A stretch of 64,000 nucleotides of DNA from Negativicutes bacterium (GTDB lineage: Bacteria > Bacillota > Negativicutes > Anaeromusales > Anaeromusaceae): assembly GCA_009929485.1 (NCBI GenBank), contig SAAJ01000005.1, positions 1 to 64,000 on the forward strand, given 5' to 3'. Numbering within the stretch: the first letter of the stretch is position 1; each line of letters begins with the position of its first letter. Positions 53,711 to 61,717 of the stretch are shown piece by piece. The notes under the pieces were generated by a model. That model did no database searches. It was given only the letters and a program-made list of their open reading frames with translations, and was not told the origin of the DNA. The position numbers were made by a program, and so were the translations under genes.

Positions 53711-54844
53711 GTGAGTATTCATCGCATAGCGGCTATTATTCGCAAGGAATTTATTCATATTCTCCGCGACTCCCGCAGTTTGAGCATGGCTATTGCCATG
53801 CCGGTGCTGTTGATTTTTCTTTTTGGCTCTTCCTTAAGTCTTGATGTAGATCGCGTGCCGCTCGTGGTCTGGGATCAAAGCCAAACTACCGACAGCCGTG
53901 AATTAATCGGCCGTTTCACATCTTCGCAGTATTTTAGCTTGGCCGCCACAGCCTCTTCGTATGCGGATATTGAGGCGGCCATTGACCGACGGGAGGCTAT
54001 CCTGGCGCTTGTCGTTCCCTATGACTTCGGCCGTAAACTGGAAAGCGCACAGCAGGCGGAGGTGCAGCTTCTCGTCGACGGCAGCGACGCCAATACAGCT
54101 ACCATTGCGATAGGCTATGCCCAAGGTGTAACAAATGGCTACAATAGTGCCTTGCTATTGAAAGCCTCGCAAAAAAAAGGCGGCAAAGCCGTGGCTATGC
54201 CGCTGGAGGGGAAGCTGCGCGTTTGGTTTAACCAGAATATGCAGGCGAAAAACTACATTGTTCCCGGGCTTATCGCCGTAATCATGATGGTGATTGCGTC
54301 CTTGCTGACTTCTCTGACCATTGCCCGTGAATGGGAAAACGGAACCATGGAGCAGTTGATTACAACCCCGCTCAAGCCGCTGGAACTGATTATTGGCAAG
54401 CTGACGCCATATTTTGTGATTGGCATGCTGGATGTGGCGCTGGCGGTGCTGATGGGACGATTCTTGTTTGATGTGCCGCTGCGGGGGAACGGGGCCCTTG
54501 TCTTTGGAATGGCGGCTTTGTTTTTGCCGGGCGCTCTGGCTATGGGGATGTTGATCAGCATTGTAACGAGATCACAGCTTTTGGCTAGTCAACTGGCGAT
54601 GGTGCTGACCTTTTTGCCTTCGTTTTTGCTGTCTGGCTTTATGTACGCTATTGCGAATATGCCGGAGCCCATTCAAGTGCTTACCCACCTGATACCTTCA
54701 CGCTACTTTGTCACTATTTTAAAGAACGTCTATTTAAAAGGGGCGGGGCTGGAAATCATTTGGGCGGAAGCGGTATTCCTTTTCTTCTTTGGGGTGATTA
54801 TGGTTTTTGTTGCCAACAAGAAACTCAAAAAGAGACTGGTGTGA
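53711..54844 (+). CDS. ABC-2 type permease (YbhS/YbhR-like)
   Basis: A 377-residue permease with an N-terminal helix (20-40), a large periplasmic domain (about 45-175) and five C-terminal helices (190-375). This is the typical ABC2_membrane_3 plan. GTG 53711 follows AAGGAGGGG, whereas a frame beginning at 53690 would include that site. The paralogue follows 3 bases after the stop. The pair forms the membrane channel of the exporter. Substrate, by family, may be drugs, dyes or a cell metabolite. Confidence 0.88.
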   Translation: MSIHRIAAIIRKEFIHILRDSRSLSMAIAMPVLLIFLFGSSLSLDVDRVPLVVWDQSQTTDSRELIGRFTSSQYFSLAATASSYADIEAAIDRREAILALVVPYDFGRKLESAQQAEVQLLVDGSDANTATIAIGYAQGVTNGYNSALLLKASQKKGGKAVAMPLEGKLRVWFNQNMQAKNYIVPGLIAVIMMVIASLLTSLTIAREWENGTMEQLITTPLKPLELIIGKLTPYFVIGMLDVALAVLMGRFLFDVPLRGNGALVFGMAALFLPGALAMGMLISIVTRSQLLASQLAMVLTFLPSFLLSGFMYAIANMPEPIQVLTHLIPSRYFVTILKNVYLKGAGLEIIWAEAVFLFFFGVIMVFVANKKLKKRLV

Positions 54845-54847
54845 GCT

Positions 54848-55972
54848 ATGGCTTTTGAACGTTTGCGGCAAATGATAAAAAAAGAATTTATTCAGGTTCT
54901 TCGCAATCCCAAAATGAGAGCGATTGTATTAGTCATGCCTGTCGTACAAAGTCTTATTTTCGGCTACGCCGTGACGACCGATGTAAATCGAGTAACTACG
55001 GCTATTTTTGACCAGGCGCAAACGCCGGAAAGCAGGGAATTGACGGATCGCTTTAGCCGTTCGGGATATTTTGCCGTGAACGCAGTGTTGCAAAGCGACC
55101 GAGAGGTAGACGAAGTAATTGGTTTGGGGAAAAGTACGGTAGTGCTGCGCATCCCAGCTTCGTTCAGCCGCGAGCTGGCCAGCGGCGCTACGGCGAACGT
55201 GCAAATCATAGTGGATGGCGTGGATTCCAATACCGCCGGCGTGGTGTTGAATTATGCCGGGACTATTCTGCAAAATGAGAACGTTGCGCTGCTGAAAAAG
55301 CGCGCAGGTCTTCCCGGCTGGGAGCCAGCGGGAGTGCAGCTGCAAACGCGGCCGTGGTTTAACGAGAATCTAACAAGCCGCAATTTTTATGTTCCGGGAG
55401 TTATTGCGGCTATTGTCATGTTGGTCTCACTTTTGTTGACCAGTATGTCCGTTGTGCGGGAAAAAGAAATGGGCACGATGGAACAAATTGTCGTGACGCC
55501 GATTAAGCCGTTAGAATTCATTTTGGGCAAGACCATGCCGTCCATTTTCCTGGGCTTTGTGAATATGATTTTTGTTACCCTGATCAGTGTCTTTTGGTTT
55601 GATATTCCTGTGCGCGGCAGTGTGCCGCTCTTGTTTTTAGCGAATGGCTTGTATTTGATGACAACCGTCGGCATTGGCCTCTTGATTTCTACCATTTCCG
55701 ATACGCAGCAGCAGGCGATGATGTCTAGTTTCTTTTTTTACTTGCCGGCGATCCTGTTGTCCGGCTTTATGTTCCCCATTGCCAATATGCCGGAAGTAGT
55801 GCAATGGTGTACCTATGCCAACCCGCTGCGTTATTTTTTAATCATTATTCGCGGTATTTTTCTAAAGGGTGTGGGGCTGTCGATCTTGTGGCCTCAATTA
55901 CTGGCGTTGTTTTTATTGGGGATGGCGCTCTTGACATTGGCGGTCAAAAAATTTCGCAAGAATTTGGCGTAA
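54848..55972 (+). CDS. ABC-2 type permease, second subunit (YbhR/YbhS-like)
   Basis: A 374-residue permease with the same plan as the preceding subunit. It has a first helix at 22-42, a periplasmic domain (45-175), then five helices including VPGVIAAIVMLVSLLLTSMS and a final one near 350-370. By eye, the short motifs of the two are shared (IRKEFIHILRD/IKKEFIQVLRN; SRxFxxILKNVYLKG-like ends), so the pair derives from a duplication. It lies between the first permease and the TetR gene. Confidence 0.88.
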   Translation: MAFERLRQMIKKEFIQVLRNPKMRAIVLVMPVVQSLIFGYAVTTDVNRVTTAIFDQAQTPESRELTDRFSRSGYFAVNAVLQSDREVDEVIGLGKSTVVLRIPASFSRELASGATANVQIIVDGVDSNTAGVVLNYAGTILQNENVALLKKRAGLPGWEPAGVQLQTRPWFNENLTSRNFYVPGVIAAIVMLVSLLLTSMSVVREKEMGTMEQIVVTPIKPLEFILGKTMPSIFLGFVNMIFVTLISVFWFDIPVRGSVPLLFLANGLYLMTTVGIGLLISTISDTQQQAMMSSFFFYLPAILLSGFMFPIANMPEVVQWCTYANPLRYFLIIIRGIFLKGVGLSILWPQLLALFLLGMALLTLAVKKFRKNLA

Positions 55973-55987
55973 GGGAGAGAAAAATAA

Positions 55988-56575
55988 ATGCGCAGCAGAA
56001 AAACGACGGAAATACGCCGTGAGGAAATCTTGCGAGCGGCGCTGTTTATTGTGGAACAGCAGGGCTTGGATAATTTGAATACCAATGCGATTGCCGCTTT
56101 GATTCAATTGGTGCCGTCTGCCATTTACCGGCATTTTAAAAATAAAGAAGAAATTATTGCGGCTCTGATTGACTTTATTGGTGAGCGTCTGCAGCAAAAT
56201 TTGCAGCAAGCGACAACGCAGGAAGGGACGGCGCTGGAACGTTTAAAAAGTCTCTTTGAACTTCATGTGAAATTGCTGCAAGAAGAGCCGTCGATTCCAC
56301 GTATTCTTTATTCCTTAATTAGCAGTGAGCGCAATCAGGAATTGAAAAAAAAGATGCTCGCTGAAATTGACGCCTATGTATATGAAACGAAAAAACTGCT
56401 GCTCCAAGGGAAGAAAGCCGGCGAAATCAATCCCGCTGTGGATGTTGCGGCAGCGGCCATGATGTTTTTAGGCATGATCCAGCCGCTAGTCATTCTCAGC
56501 CAAGAGAATAAGGACGTATTAGATGAATACCCGCAAAAACTGTGGCAGTGTTATCAACGCGCGATTGCTTTCTAG
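55988..56575 (+). CDS. TetR family transcriptional regulator
   Basis: A 195-residue TetR protein. The N-terminal helix-turn-helix is TRREEILRAALFIVEQQGLD-like (residues 8-27), then NLNTNAIAALIQLVPSAIYR and HFKNKEEIIAALIDFI. The rest is a variable ligand-binding helical domain. It is the last gene of the exporter operon with 15 bases of spacing, so it probably represses the operon through the palindrome upstream of the first gene. The start ATG has an AAGGGAGA site. Confidence 0.9.
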   Translation: MRSRKTTEIRREEILRAALFIVEQQGLDNLNTNAIAALIQLVPSAIYRHFKNKEEIIAALIDFIGERLQQNLQQATTQEGTALERLKSLFELHVKLLQEEPSIPRILYSLISSERNQELKKKMLAEIDAYVYETKKLLLQGKKAGEINPAVDVAAAAMMFLGMIQPLVILSQENKDVLDEYPQKLWQCYQRAIAF

Positions 56576-56606
56576 AAAAGCGTGCTTTTATTGGAGGTCG
56601 AGCAAG

Positions 56607-56641
56607 AAAAACTAAGAACGCTAAAATAAATTTAGTTTTTT
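56607..56641 (+). terminator. terminator after the exporter operon
   Basis: AAAAACTAA (56607-56615) pairs with TTAGTTTTT (56632-56640), followed by one more T. A long AT-rich stem, weaker than others here. Confidence 0.5.
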
Positions 56642-56652
56642 CCAGAAGGGAA

Positions 56653-56780
56653 TTGCTTTGGTAAGGAGAATGTATATTTATAAAGCTTCTACGAAAGAAG
56701 TGAAATACACACGAATGTGTAACAGCCAGTAGCGTTTTTTGCCCGTTTGGGAAAGGAAGCCTGTGGCTGTTGTTTTATTT
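56653..56780 (+). ncRNA. tandem-hairpin leader RNA with terminator, copy 1
   Basis: Hairpin A: CTTCT (56686-56690), loop ACGAA, AGAAG (56696-56700). A 5-base linker follows, then hairpin B: TACACA (56706-56711), loop CGAA, TGTGTA (56716-56721). Immediately after, AACAGCCA (56721-56728) begins a terminator closed by TGGCTGTT (56764-56771) and GTTTTATTT. Hairpin B and the terminator share a base and two wobble extensions of the terminator invade hairpin B. A -10-like TATATT lies at 56673-56678 with a doubtful -35 (TTGCTT). Copy 2 at 59012-59135 is similar in sequence and order. It precedes the 2-hydroxyacid dehydrogenase gene. Confidence 0.6.
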
Positions 56781-56834
56781 ATTGTAAAATTGGAACAATT
56801 TACAAGGCATAAAAAACTAGGAAGGTGATGGATT

Positions 56835-57797
56835 ATGAAGTTTCCTAAACGTAAGTTGGCTATTGTCGGGGTAGGACATGTTGGTTCGGCGGTGTTGAAT
56901 TGCGCCTTGGCGTTTAATTTGGCGGCGGATATTGCTTTGATTGATATTCTTGAAGAAAAGGCAATGGGAGAGGCGTTAGACGCCAGCCACGGCACGCCGT
57001 ATGCCTTTAGCCCCAGCGCCTACGTGCACGCAGGGGGCTACGAAGAATGCAAGGATGCGGATGTGATTATTGTTGCCGCCGGTCCGAGTATTCTTCCGGG
57101 CGCTAATTTGGATCGCCTGTTGTTGGCGGAGAGCAATGTAAAAACCATTCATGACGTGATGAACTCCATTACGAAGTACACAAAAGACGCCATTATCATT
57201 ATGATTACAAATCCTTTAGATATTACTACGTATTGTGCGCAAAATCTCTTTGACTATCCTAAACATAAGATTTTAGGGACCGGGACAACCTTGGAGACCG
57301 CGCGGCTGCGCAGGATTTTGGGCAATAAATACAACGTTGATCCCAAGAACGTACATGGTTATATTCTCGGCGAGCATGGAAACTCCGCCTTCCCGGCTTG
57401 GAGCCTGGTGAGCGTGGCTGGTATTGCAGCTGACAAGCTAGATTCGTATTTCCAGCCGGAAGAACCCTTGGATTATGAAAAAACGGGTGCAGCGGTGGTC
57501 AATGTTGCCTATGACGTACTGAACTACAAGGGCTGCACCAACTCTGGCATTGCCATGGTAGCCTGCCGAATTGCCAGAGCGGTATTTTATAATGAAAACA
57601 GCATTTTCCCGGTATCAACGACCTTAACTGGAGAGTATGGCTTGTCCGGCATTGCTTTGAGCCTGCCTTGCGTCGTGAATTCCGAGGGGGTTCGGCAGCG
57701 TTTGGAAGTGCCGTTGAACGAAACGGAAATTGGCAAGCTGAAAGCCAGCTTTGAAAACTTGGGACAAGTGTTAAAATCGGTGGGCGTTAAAAACTAA
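56835..57797 (+). CDS. L-lactate dehydrogenase / L-2-hydroxyacid dehydrogenase family protein
   Basis: A 320-residue NAD-dependent dehydrogenase of the lactate/malate dehydrogenase superfamily. It shows the dinucleotide motif GVGHVGSAV, then ADVIIVAAG and ITNPLDITTYCAQ, and the active-site GEHGNSAFPAWSL with catalytic His. The usual substrate-specificity loop reads GPSILPGANLDRLLL rather than the standard LDH motif QKPGETRLDL, so the physiological substrate may be another 2-oxo acid, such as 2-oxoisocaproate. It is 55 bases after the leader terminator. A glycerol-dehydrogenase-like gene follows 27 bases after the stop. Confidence 0.85.
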   Translation: MKFPKRKLAIVGVGHVGSAVLNCALAFNLAADIALIDILEEKAMGEALDASHGTPYAFSPSAYVHAGGYEECKDADVIIVAAGPSILPGANLDRLLLAESNVKTIHDVMNSITKYTKDAIIIMITNPLDITTYCAQNLFDYPKHKILGTGTTLETARLRRILGNKYNVDPKNVHGYILGEHGNSAFPAWSLVSVAGIAADKLDSYFQPEEPLDYEKTGAAVVNVAYDVLNYKGCTNSGIAMVACRIARAVFYNENSIFPVSTTLTGEYGLSGIALSLPCVVNSEGVRQRLEVPLNETEIGKLKASFENLGQVLKSVGVKN

Positions 57798-57824
57798 GAA
57801 ATCAAAATCAAGGAGGCGGAATTA

Positions 57825-58910
57825 ATGACTATGGCAGTAGAACAAGTAAGCTTTCCCCAGAATGTTTTTCGCGGACGCGGGGCGTTGCCGCAGATTGGCG
57901 CTTGTTGCAAAGAACTAGGAGGGCCGGTCTTTATTTTAGGAGGCAAGACGGCGCTGGAAAAAACGCAAGCAGCCTTGGAAGGCAGCTTAAAAAAAGCGGG
58001 CGTGACCATTGCGGCGGTGGAATGGTATGGAGGCGAATGTACACAGGACAACATTGACCGTTTGGCGGCTGGCGTGCGCCAGCATGGCGCGAAGGTTATT
58101 ATTGCCGTGGGCGGCGGCAAGGCGCTCGATACCGGCAAGCTGACCGGTGATGCTTGCGGCGTTCCGGTAGTAACGGTGCCGACCATTGCGGCTACCTGTG
58201 CGGCGGCTACGCCGGTAGCGGTGCTGTACGACAATGACGGTATCTTTATCCGCATCGTATCCTTTCCTAATTGTCCGGTAGGCATGATCATTGACACCGA
58301 TATTTTGCTGGCAGCGCCAGCAGAGTATTTGTCCGCAGGCTTAGGAGATACGCTGGCCAAATGGTACGAATACCGCGCCGCGATTCAGTGCGTGGAGCAG
58401 AATAGTTTAAGTCTGGCTGCCTTAGCTCAGGGCCGGTTGTGTTATGACTTGGTGGCTCGTTTCGGCGGCGAAGCCCAAAATGCCGTAGCGACCAAAGAAT
58501 ATGCTGCAGCTCTGGAAGCTGCGGCGGATGCTATTATTCTTTATGCGGGGATGGCCTCGATTTATGGCGGAGAAAAGCTGCGTTCGGCAGCGGCTCATGC
58601 TTTATACAACGCCTTCACGATTATTCCGGAAGCCCATGAAATGGGTCATGGCCGGACCGTAGGCTATGGAAATCTTTGCTTACTGGCGTTGGAAGGACGG
58701 CCAGACGAAGAGCTTCTGGAGGCTGTTGAAATTGCTAAAGCTTGCGGTGTGCCTGTGACTAGCCAGCAAATTGCTAAAACCACAGCGGCTCAAATGGAAG
58801 CTGTTGCAGCCAAAGCGGTATCGCTGCCAGATATGAAAAACATGCCGGTGACTGTGACTACGGAAAAAATGCTCCAGGCGATTGCGCGCGTAGACGCGTT
58901 AAGCTCATAA
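57825..58910 (+). CDS. glycerol dehydrogenase-like metal-dependent alcohol dehydrogenase
   Basis: A 361-residue group III (iron-type) alcohol dehydrogenase fold, close to glycerol dehydrogenase GldA. GGGKALDTGK binds NAD, and PTIAATCAAATPVAVLYD follows. The metal ligands probably are the Asp at about 168-172 and His in SAAAHALYN and HEMGHGRTVGYG. Substrate may be glycerol, a diol or a hydroxy acid. It is translated together with the preceding dehydrogenase (start ATG, AAGGAGGCG site), and a terminator follows. The two oxidoreductases may act in sequence on a hydroxylated substrate. Confidence 0.85.
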   Translation: MTMAVEQVSFPQNVFRGRGALPQIGACCKELGGPVFILGGKTALEKTQAALEGSLKKAGVTIAAVEWYGGECTQDNIDRLAAGVRQHGAKVIIAVGGGKALDTGKLTGDACGVPVVTVPTIAATCAAATPVAVLYDNDGIFIRIVSFPNCPVGMIIDTDILLAAPAEYLSAGLGDTLAKWYEYRAAIQCVEQNSLSLAALAQGRLCYDLVARFGGEAQNAVATKEYAAALEAAADAIILYAGMASIYGGEKLRSAAAHALYNAFTIIPEAHEMGHGRTVGYGNLCLLALEGRPDEELLEAVEIAKACGVPVTSQQIAKTTAAQMEAVAAKAVSLPDMKNMPVTVTTEKMLQAIARVDALSS

Positions 58911-58927
58911 CGCAAAATTCATTACAG

Positions 58928-58963
58928 GAGTCAGGCGGAGTGATCTGCCTGGCTCTTGCTTTT
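58928..58963 (+). terminator. terminator after the dehydrogenase pair
   Basis: GAGTCAGGC (58928-58936) and GCCTGGCTC (58947-58955) with one wobble, then TTGCTTTT. Confidence 0.75.
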
Positions 58964-59011
58964 GGGCGTTAATCCATTGCGGAGAAAGAAAATAACTGCC
59001 TAGGCAGGGAA

Positions 59012-59135
59012 TTTGCTAAAAACGAAGAATAGATATACACAAGAAAGCTTTCACGAAGAAAGCGTAATACACACGAATGTGTAACAGCTGCAAATTCGTC
59101 TGCGAGCCGCAGGCGTAGTTGGGCTGTTGTTTTTT
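59012..59135 (+). ncRNA. tandem-hairpin leader RNA with terminator, copy 2
   Basis: Promoter TTTGCT (59012-59017), 16 bases, TATACA (59034-59039). Hairpin A: GCTTTC (59047-59052), loop ACGAA, GAAAGC (59058-59063). Hairpin B: TACACA (59068-59073), loop CGAA, TGTGTA (59078-59083). The terminator 5' arm AACAGC (59083-59088) then pairs with GCTGTT (59123-59128), with an inner CTGCG/CGCAG stem and a GTTTTTT tail. Copy 1 lies before the dehydrogenase pair. The RNA would begin right at hairpin A. It precedes the dipeptide/nickel ABC importer. Confidence 0.65.
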
Positions 59136-59165
59136 ATGCAAAGCGAAGAAAGGTTGTTGTGGAAG

Positions 59166-60728
59166 ATGAAGAAAAAGACAGCTCTCTATCTTATGCTGTG
59201 CGGCATGGTAATGGCAGCATTACTGTTGACAGGGTGCGGCGGGAAAAAAGAAGCGAAGACCCCGGCGGATGCGATTGTCTTGGGGGTTGAGAATGAGTCT
59301 GCCAAGGTAAATCCGCTCTTTACAGACGAGCATGATGATGCGGTAATGCTGATCTTTACCGGCTTGACCAGATATAATGAAAAGAACGAACTGACGCCGG
59401 ATTTAGCGGAATCTTGGCAGATAAGCGCCGATCAAAAGGAATACATATTCAAGCTGCGGCAAAACGTAAAATGGCATGACGGCCAGCCGTTTACGGCGGA
59501 AGACGTTAAATTTACGATTGATACGGCTTTAGACAAAAAAAGCAATTCGACCATTCGCGAACGTTTTGAAGAAATTCAAGAGGTAAGCGTACTAGATCCC
59601 TATACGGTCAAGATTGTTTTAAAGACGCCTTTTCCCTTGCTGGACGCTATGACGACCGGCATGATTCCGAAACATGCCTTAGCGGGAAAAGACGTGAATC
59701 AAGACGCCTTTAACGCCCAGCCGATTGGCACCGGACCTTTCCGTCTGAGCCAATGGCAAAAAGGACAAGCGATGACGCTGGAAGCCAATAAGGATTTTTA
59801 TCGGGGCGCTCCGAAAGTGGCGAAAGTGATCTTGAAGTTCCTGCCGGATCAGAACGTCCGGGCCTTGCAGTTGGAAACCGGAGAAATTGATGTAGCTCTT
59901 GTCGATCCGGCTCAAGTGGAGCGGGTGCAAAAAGTGCAGAGCCTCCAGGTGGAACGAGTAGTAACTGCGGATTATCGCTGCTTGATGTATAATCGCCAAT
60001 TTCCCTTATGGGATGATGCGCGTGTACGCCAGGCGTTGAATTTTGCCGTAGACCGGGAGGCGCTGGTAAAAGGCGTGATGCTTGGCTGGGGCAAAGCGGC
60101 TTACGGGCCGCTGCAGCTCAATTGGGGCAATAACAGTGCCGTAGAAACATACGCCTATAATCCGGCGAAGGCGAAAGAACTGCTGGCGGCGGCAGGATAT
60201 ACGCCGGGCGCGGACGGAATGCTGCAAAAAGACGGGAAGAAGCTGACCTTTAAAATTACTACTTTTGCTCATGACCCGGTGCGGGTTTCCTTAGCGAACG
60301 CCTTGTCCACGCAGTTTAAACAAATTGGCGTAGACGCTGTGCCGGATCCGCGAGAGAAAGGATCTTTTAAAATCGCAGACATGGAAACCTTTTTGTTGGG
60401 CTGGGGCAGTCCCTTTGATCCGGATCAAGATACGTACCGGATCTTCCATGGCAGCGACCCCAGCGGCCAAAACTATGAACACTATAAAAACGCCAAGGTG
60501 GATGCAGCTTTGACAGCGGCGCGGCAAACAATGAATCAAGAAGCGCGCAAAGGATTGTACGCTCAGTTCCAGCAAGCGTTGGCAGAGGATCCGCCGTTTA
60601 ATTTCTTGGTTTACTTGGATGTTGCCGTAGTGCATAATAAAAGCATCGGCGGCTTTAAGGCAAGGACGTTGGGCCATCATGGCGCCGGTTATACTTGGAA
60701 TGTGGAAGAATGGAGCAAGACTCCCTGA
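59166..60728 (+). CDS. dipeptide/oligopeptide/nickel ABC transporter substrate-binding lipoprotein
   Basis: A 520-residue extracytoplasmic binding protein of the SBP_bac_5 type. The lipobox LLLTGCGG places the lipid-anchored Cys near residue 24. Family hallmarks are LTPDLAESWQISADQKEYIF, KLRQNVKWHDGQPFTAEDV and DPYTVKIVLKTPFPLLDAMT. It binds peptide, nickel-chelate or another small ligand and passes it to the permeases. ATG 59166 is used because of its AAAGG site and signal peptide start MKKKTALYL. A long upstream frame is non-genic. The gene follows the leader and starts the operon. Confidence 0.9.
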   Translation: MKKKTALYLMLCGMVMAALLLTGCGGKKEAKTPADAIVLGVENESAKVNPLFTDEHDDAVMLIFTGLTRYNEKNELTPDLAESWQISADQKEYIFKLRQNVKWHDGQPFTAEDVKFTIDTALDKKSNSTIRERFEEIQEVSVLDPYTVKIVLKTPFPLLDAMTTGMIPKHALAGKDVNQDAFNAQPIGTGPFRLSQWQKGQAMTLEANKDFYRGAPKVAKVILKFLPDQNVRALQLETGEIDVALVDPAQVERVQKVQSLQVERVVTADYRCLMYNRQFPLWDDARVRQALNFAVDREALVKGVMLGWGKAAYGPLQLNWGNNSAVETYAYNPAKAKELLAAAGYTPGADGMLQKDGKKLTFKITTFAHDPVRVSLANALSTQFKQIGVDAVPDPREKGSFKIADMETFLLGWGSPFDPDQDTYRIFHGSDPSGQNYEHYKNAKVDAALTAARQTMNQEARKGLYAQFQQALAEDPPFNFLVYLDVAVVHNKSIGGFKARTLGHHGAGYTWNVEEWSKTP

Positions 60729-61717
60729 TGTTGCTGTTTATTTTGCGGAGGCTGCTGGCTAGTGTGCCGGTGCTGCTGGTTGTCAGCCTCTGCTCCTTTT
60801 TCTTTATTCATACGGCTCATGGAGATCCGGCGGTGGCCATGTACGGCAGCCAGTTGGAGCGGATGCGCCCGGCGGACCAGGAGCGCATTCGTGAAAACTT
60901 GGGGCTGGATCAACCATTGCCTGTGCAGTATGGACGCTGGCTGTCACAGGCTATGCAAGGCGAATTGGGAACTTCCTATATTACCGGTCGCCCGGTATCG
61001 CAAATGTTAGCAGAGCGGCTGCCGCGCACCATTGTGTTGAATGTGAGCGCGTTGGCGCTGATGGTCTGCCTAGCGGTTGCTGTGGGCTTGGCCAGCGCCA
61101 TTCGGCAATATTCGTGGCTTGATTATCTGGCGACGTTTTTTTCGTTTCTCTTTTTTTCCATTCCTAGCTTTTGGCTGGCGTTGTTAGCGATTTTGTTTTT
61201 TAGCGTCTATTTAGGCTGGCTGCCATCCGCTGGCATGGCTTCTTTAGGGAATGATGGAGATTGGCTCGACCGGCTGCGGCATTTGCTGCTGCCGGTCGTT
61301 GTGCTGGCGTTAAGTCATGTGGGCGCTTATATTCGCTTTGTGCGGTCCAGCATGCTGGAAGTGCTGGGCAAGGAATATATTCGTATGGCCCATGCCAAAG
61401 GCTTATCGCCGCGAAGAGTGCATTATCTGCATGCCTTTCGCAATGCCTTGGTGCCTGTTATTACTTATGGCGGGTTATCTTTTTCTTCTCTTGTCGGGGG
61501 CGGTTATCTGGTGGAGACGGTATTTGCTTATCCAGGATTGGGACAATTAAGCATTCAAGCCGCCTCCATGCGCGATTATCCGCTGTTGATGGGAACGATA
61601 TTGCTAACAGGCTGCTTTGTCGTCGCCGGAAACTTGCTGGCGGATATTGCCTGCGCTTGGGTAGATCCCAGACTGACGGTGGAAGGGCTGCGAAAGAAGG
61701 TGGGCGGCATTGGGTAA
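60728..61717 (+). CDS. dipeptide/nickel ABC transporter permease (DppB/NikB-like)
   Basis: A 329-residue permease with five to six helices. The N-terminal segment LILRRLLASVPVLLVVSLC-like begins the domain. AHAKGLSPRRVHYLHAFRNA contains the EAA-type loop that contacts the ATPases. The start is ATG 60728, overlapping the previous stop as TGATG, so the two are coupled. It is the first of two different inner-membrane subunits. The next gene begins 8 bases before its stop. Confidence 0.9.
   Translation: MLLFILRRLLASVPVLLVVSLCSFFFIHTAHGDPAVAMYGSQLERMRPADQERIRENLGLDQPLPVQYGRWLSQAMQGELGTSYITGRPVSQMLAERLPRTIVLNVSALALMVCLAVAVGLASAIRQYSWLDYLATFFSFLFFSIPSFWLALLAILFFSVYLGWLPSAGMASLGNDGDWLDRLRHLLLPVVVLALSHVGAYIRFVRSSMLEVLGKEYIRMAHAKGLSPRRVHYLHAFRNALVPVITYGGLSFSSLVGGGYLVETVFAYPGLGQLSIQAASMRDYPLLMGTILLTGCFVVAGNLLADIACAWVDPRLTVEGLRKKVGGIG

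Noticed and set aside
56685-56728. Assignment of the tandem hairpins as a guanidine-II (mini-ykkC) riboswitch
   Set aside because: The loops contain ACGA but are five bases or closed by A-U in a CGAA loop, not the standard four-base ACGR loop. The downstream genes are not typical guanidine genes, so it was kept as an open finding.
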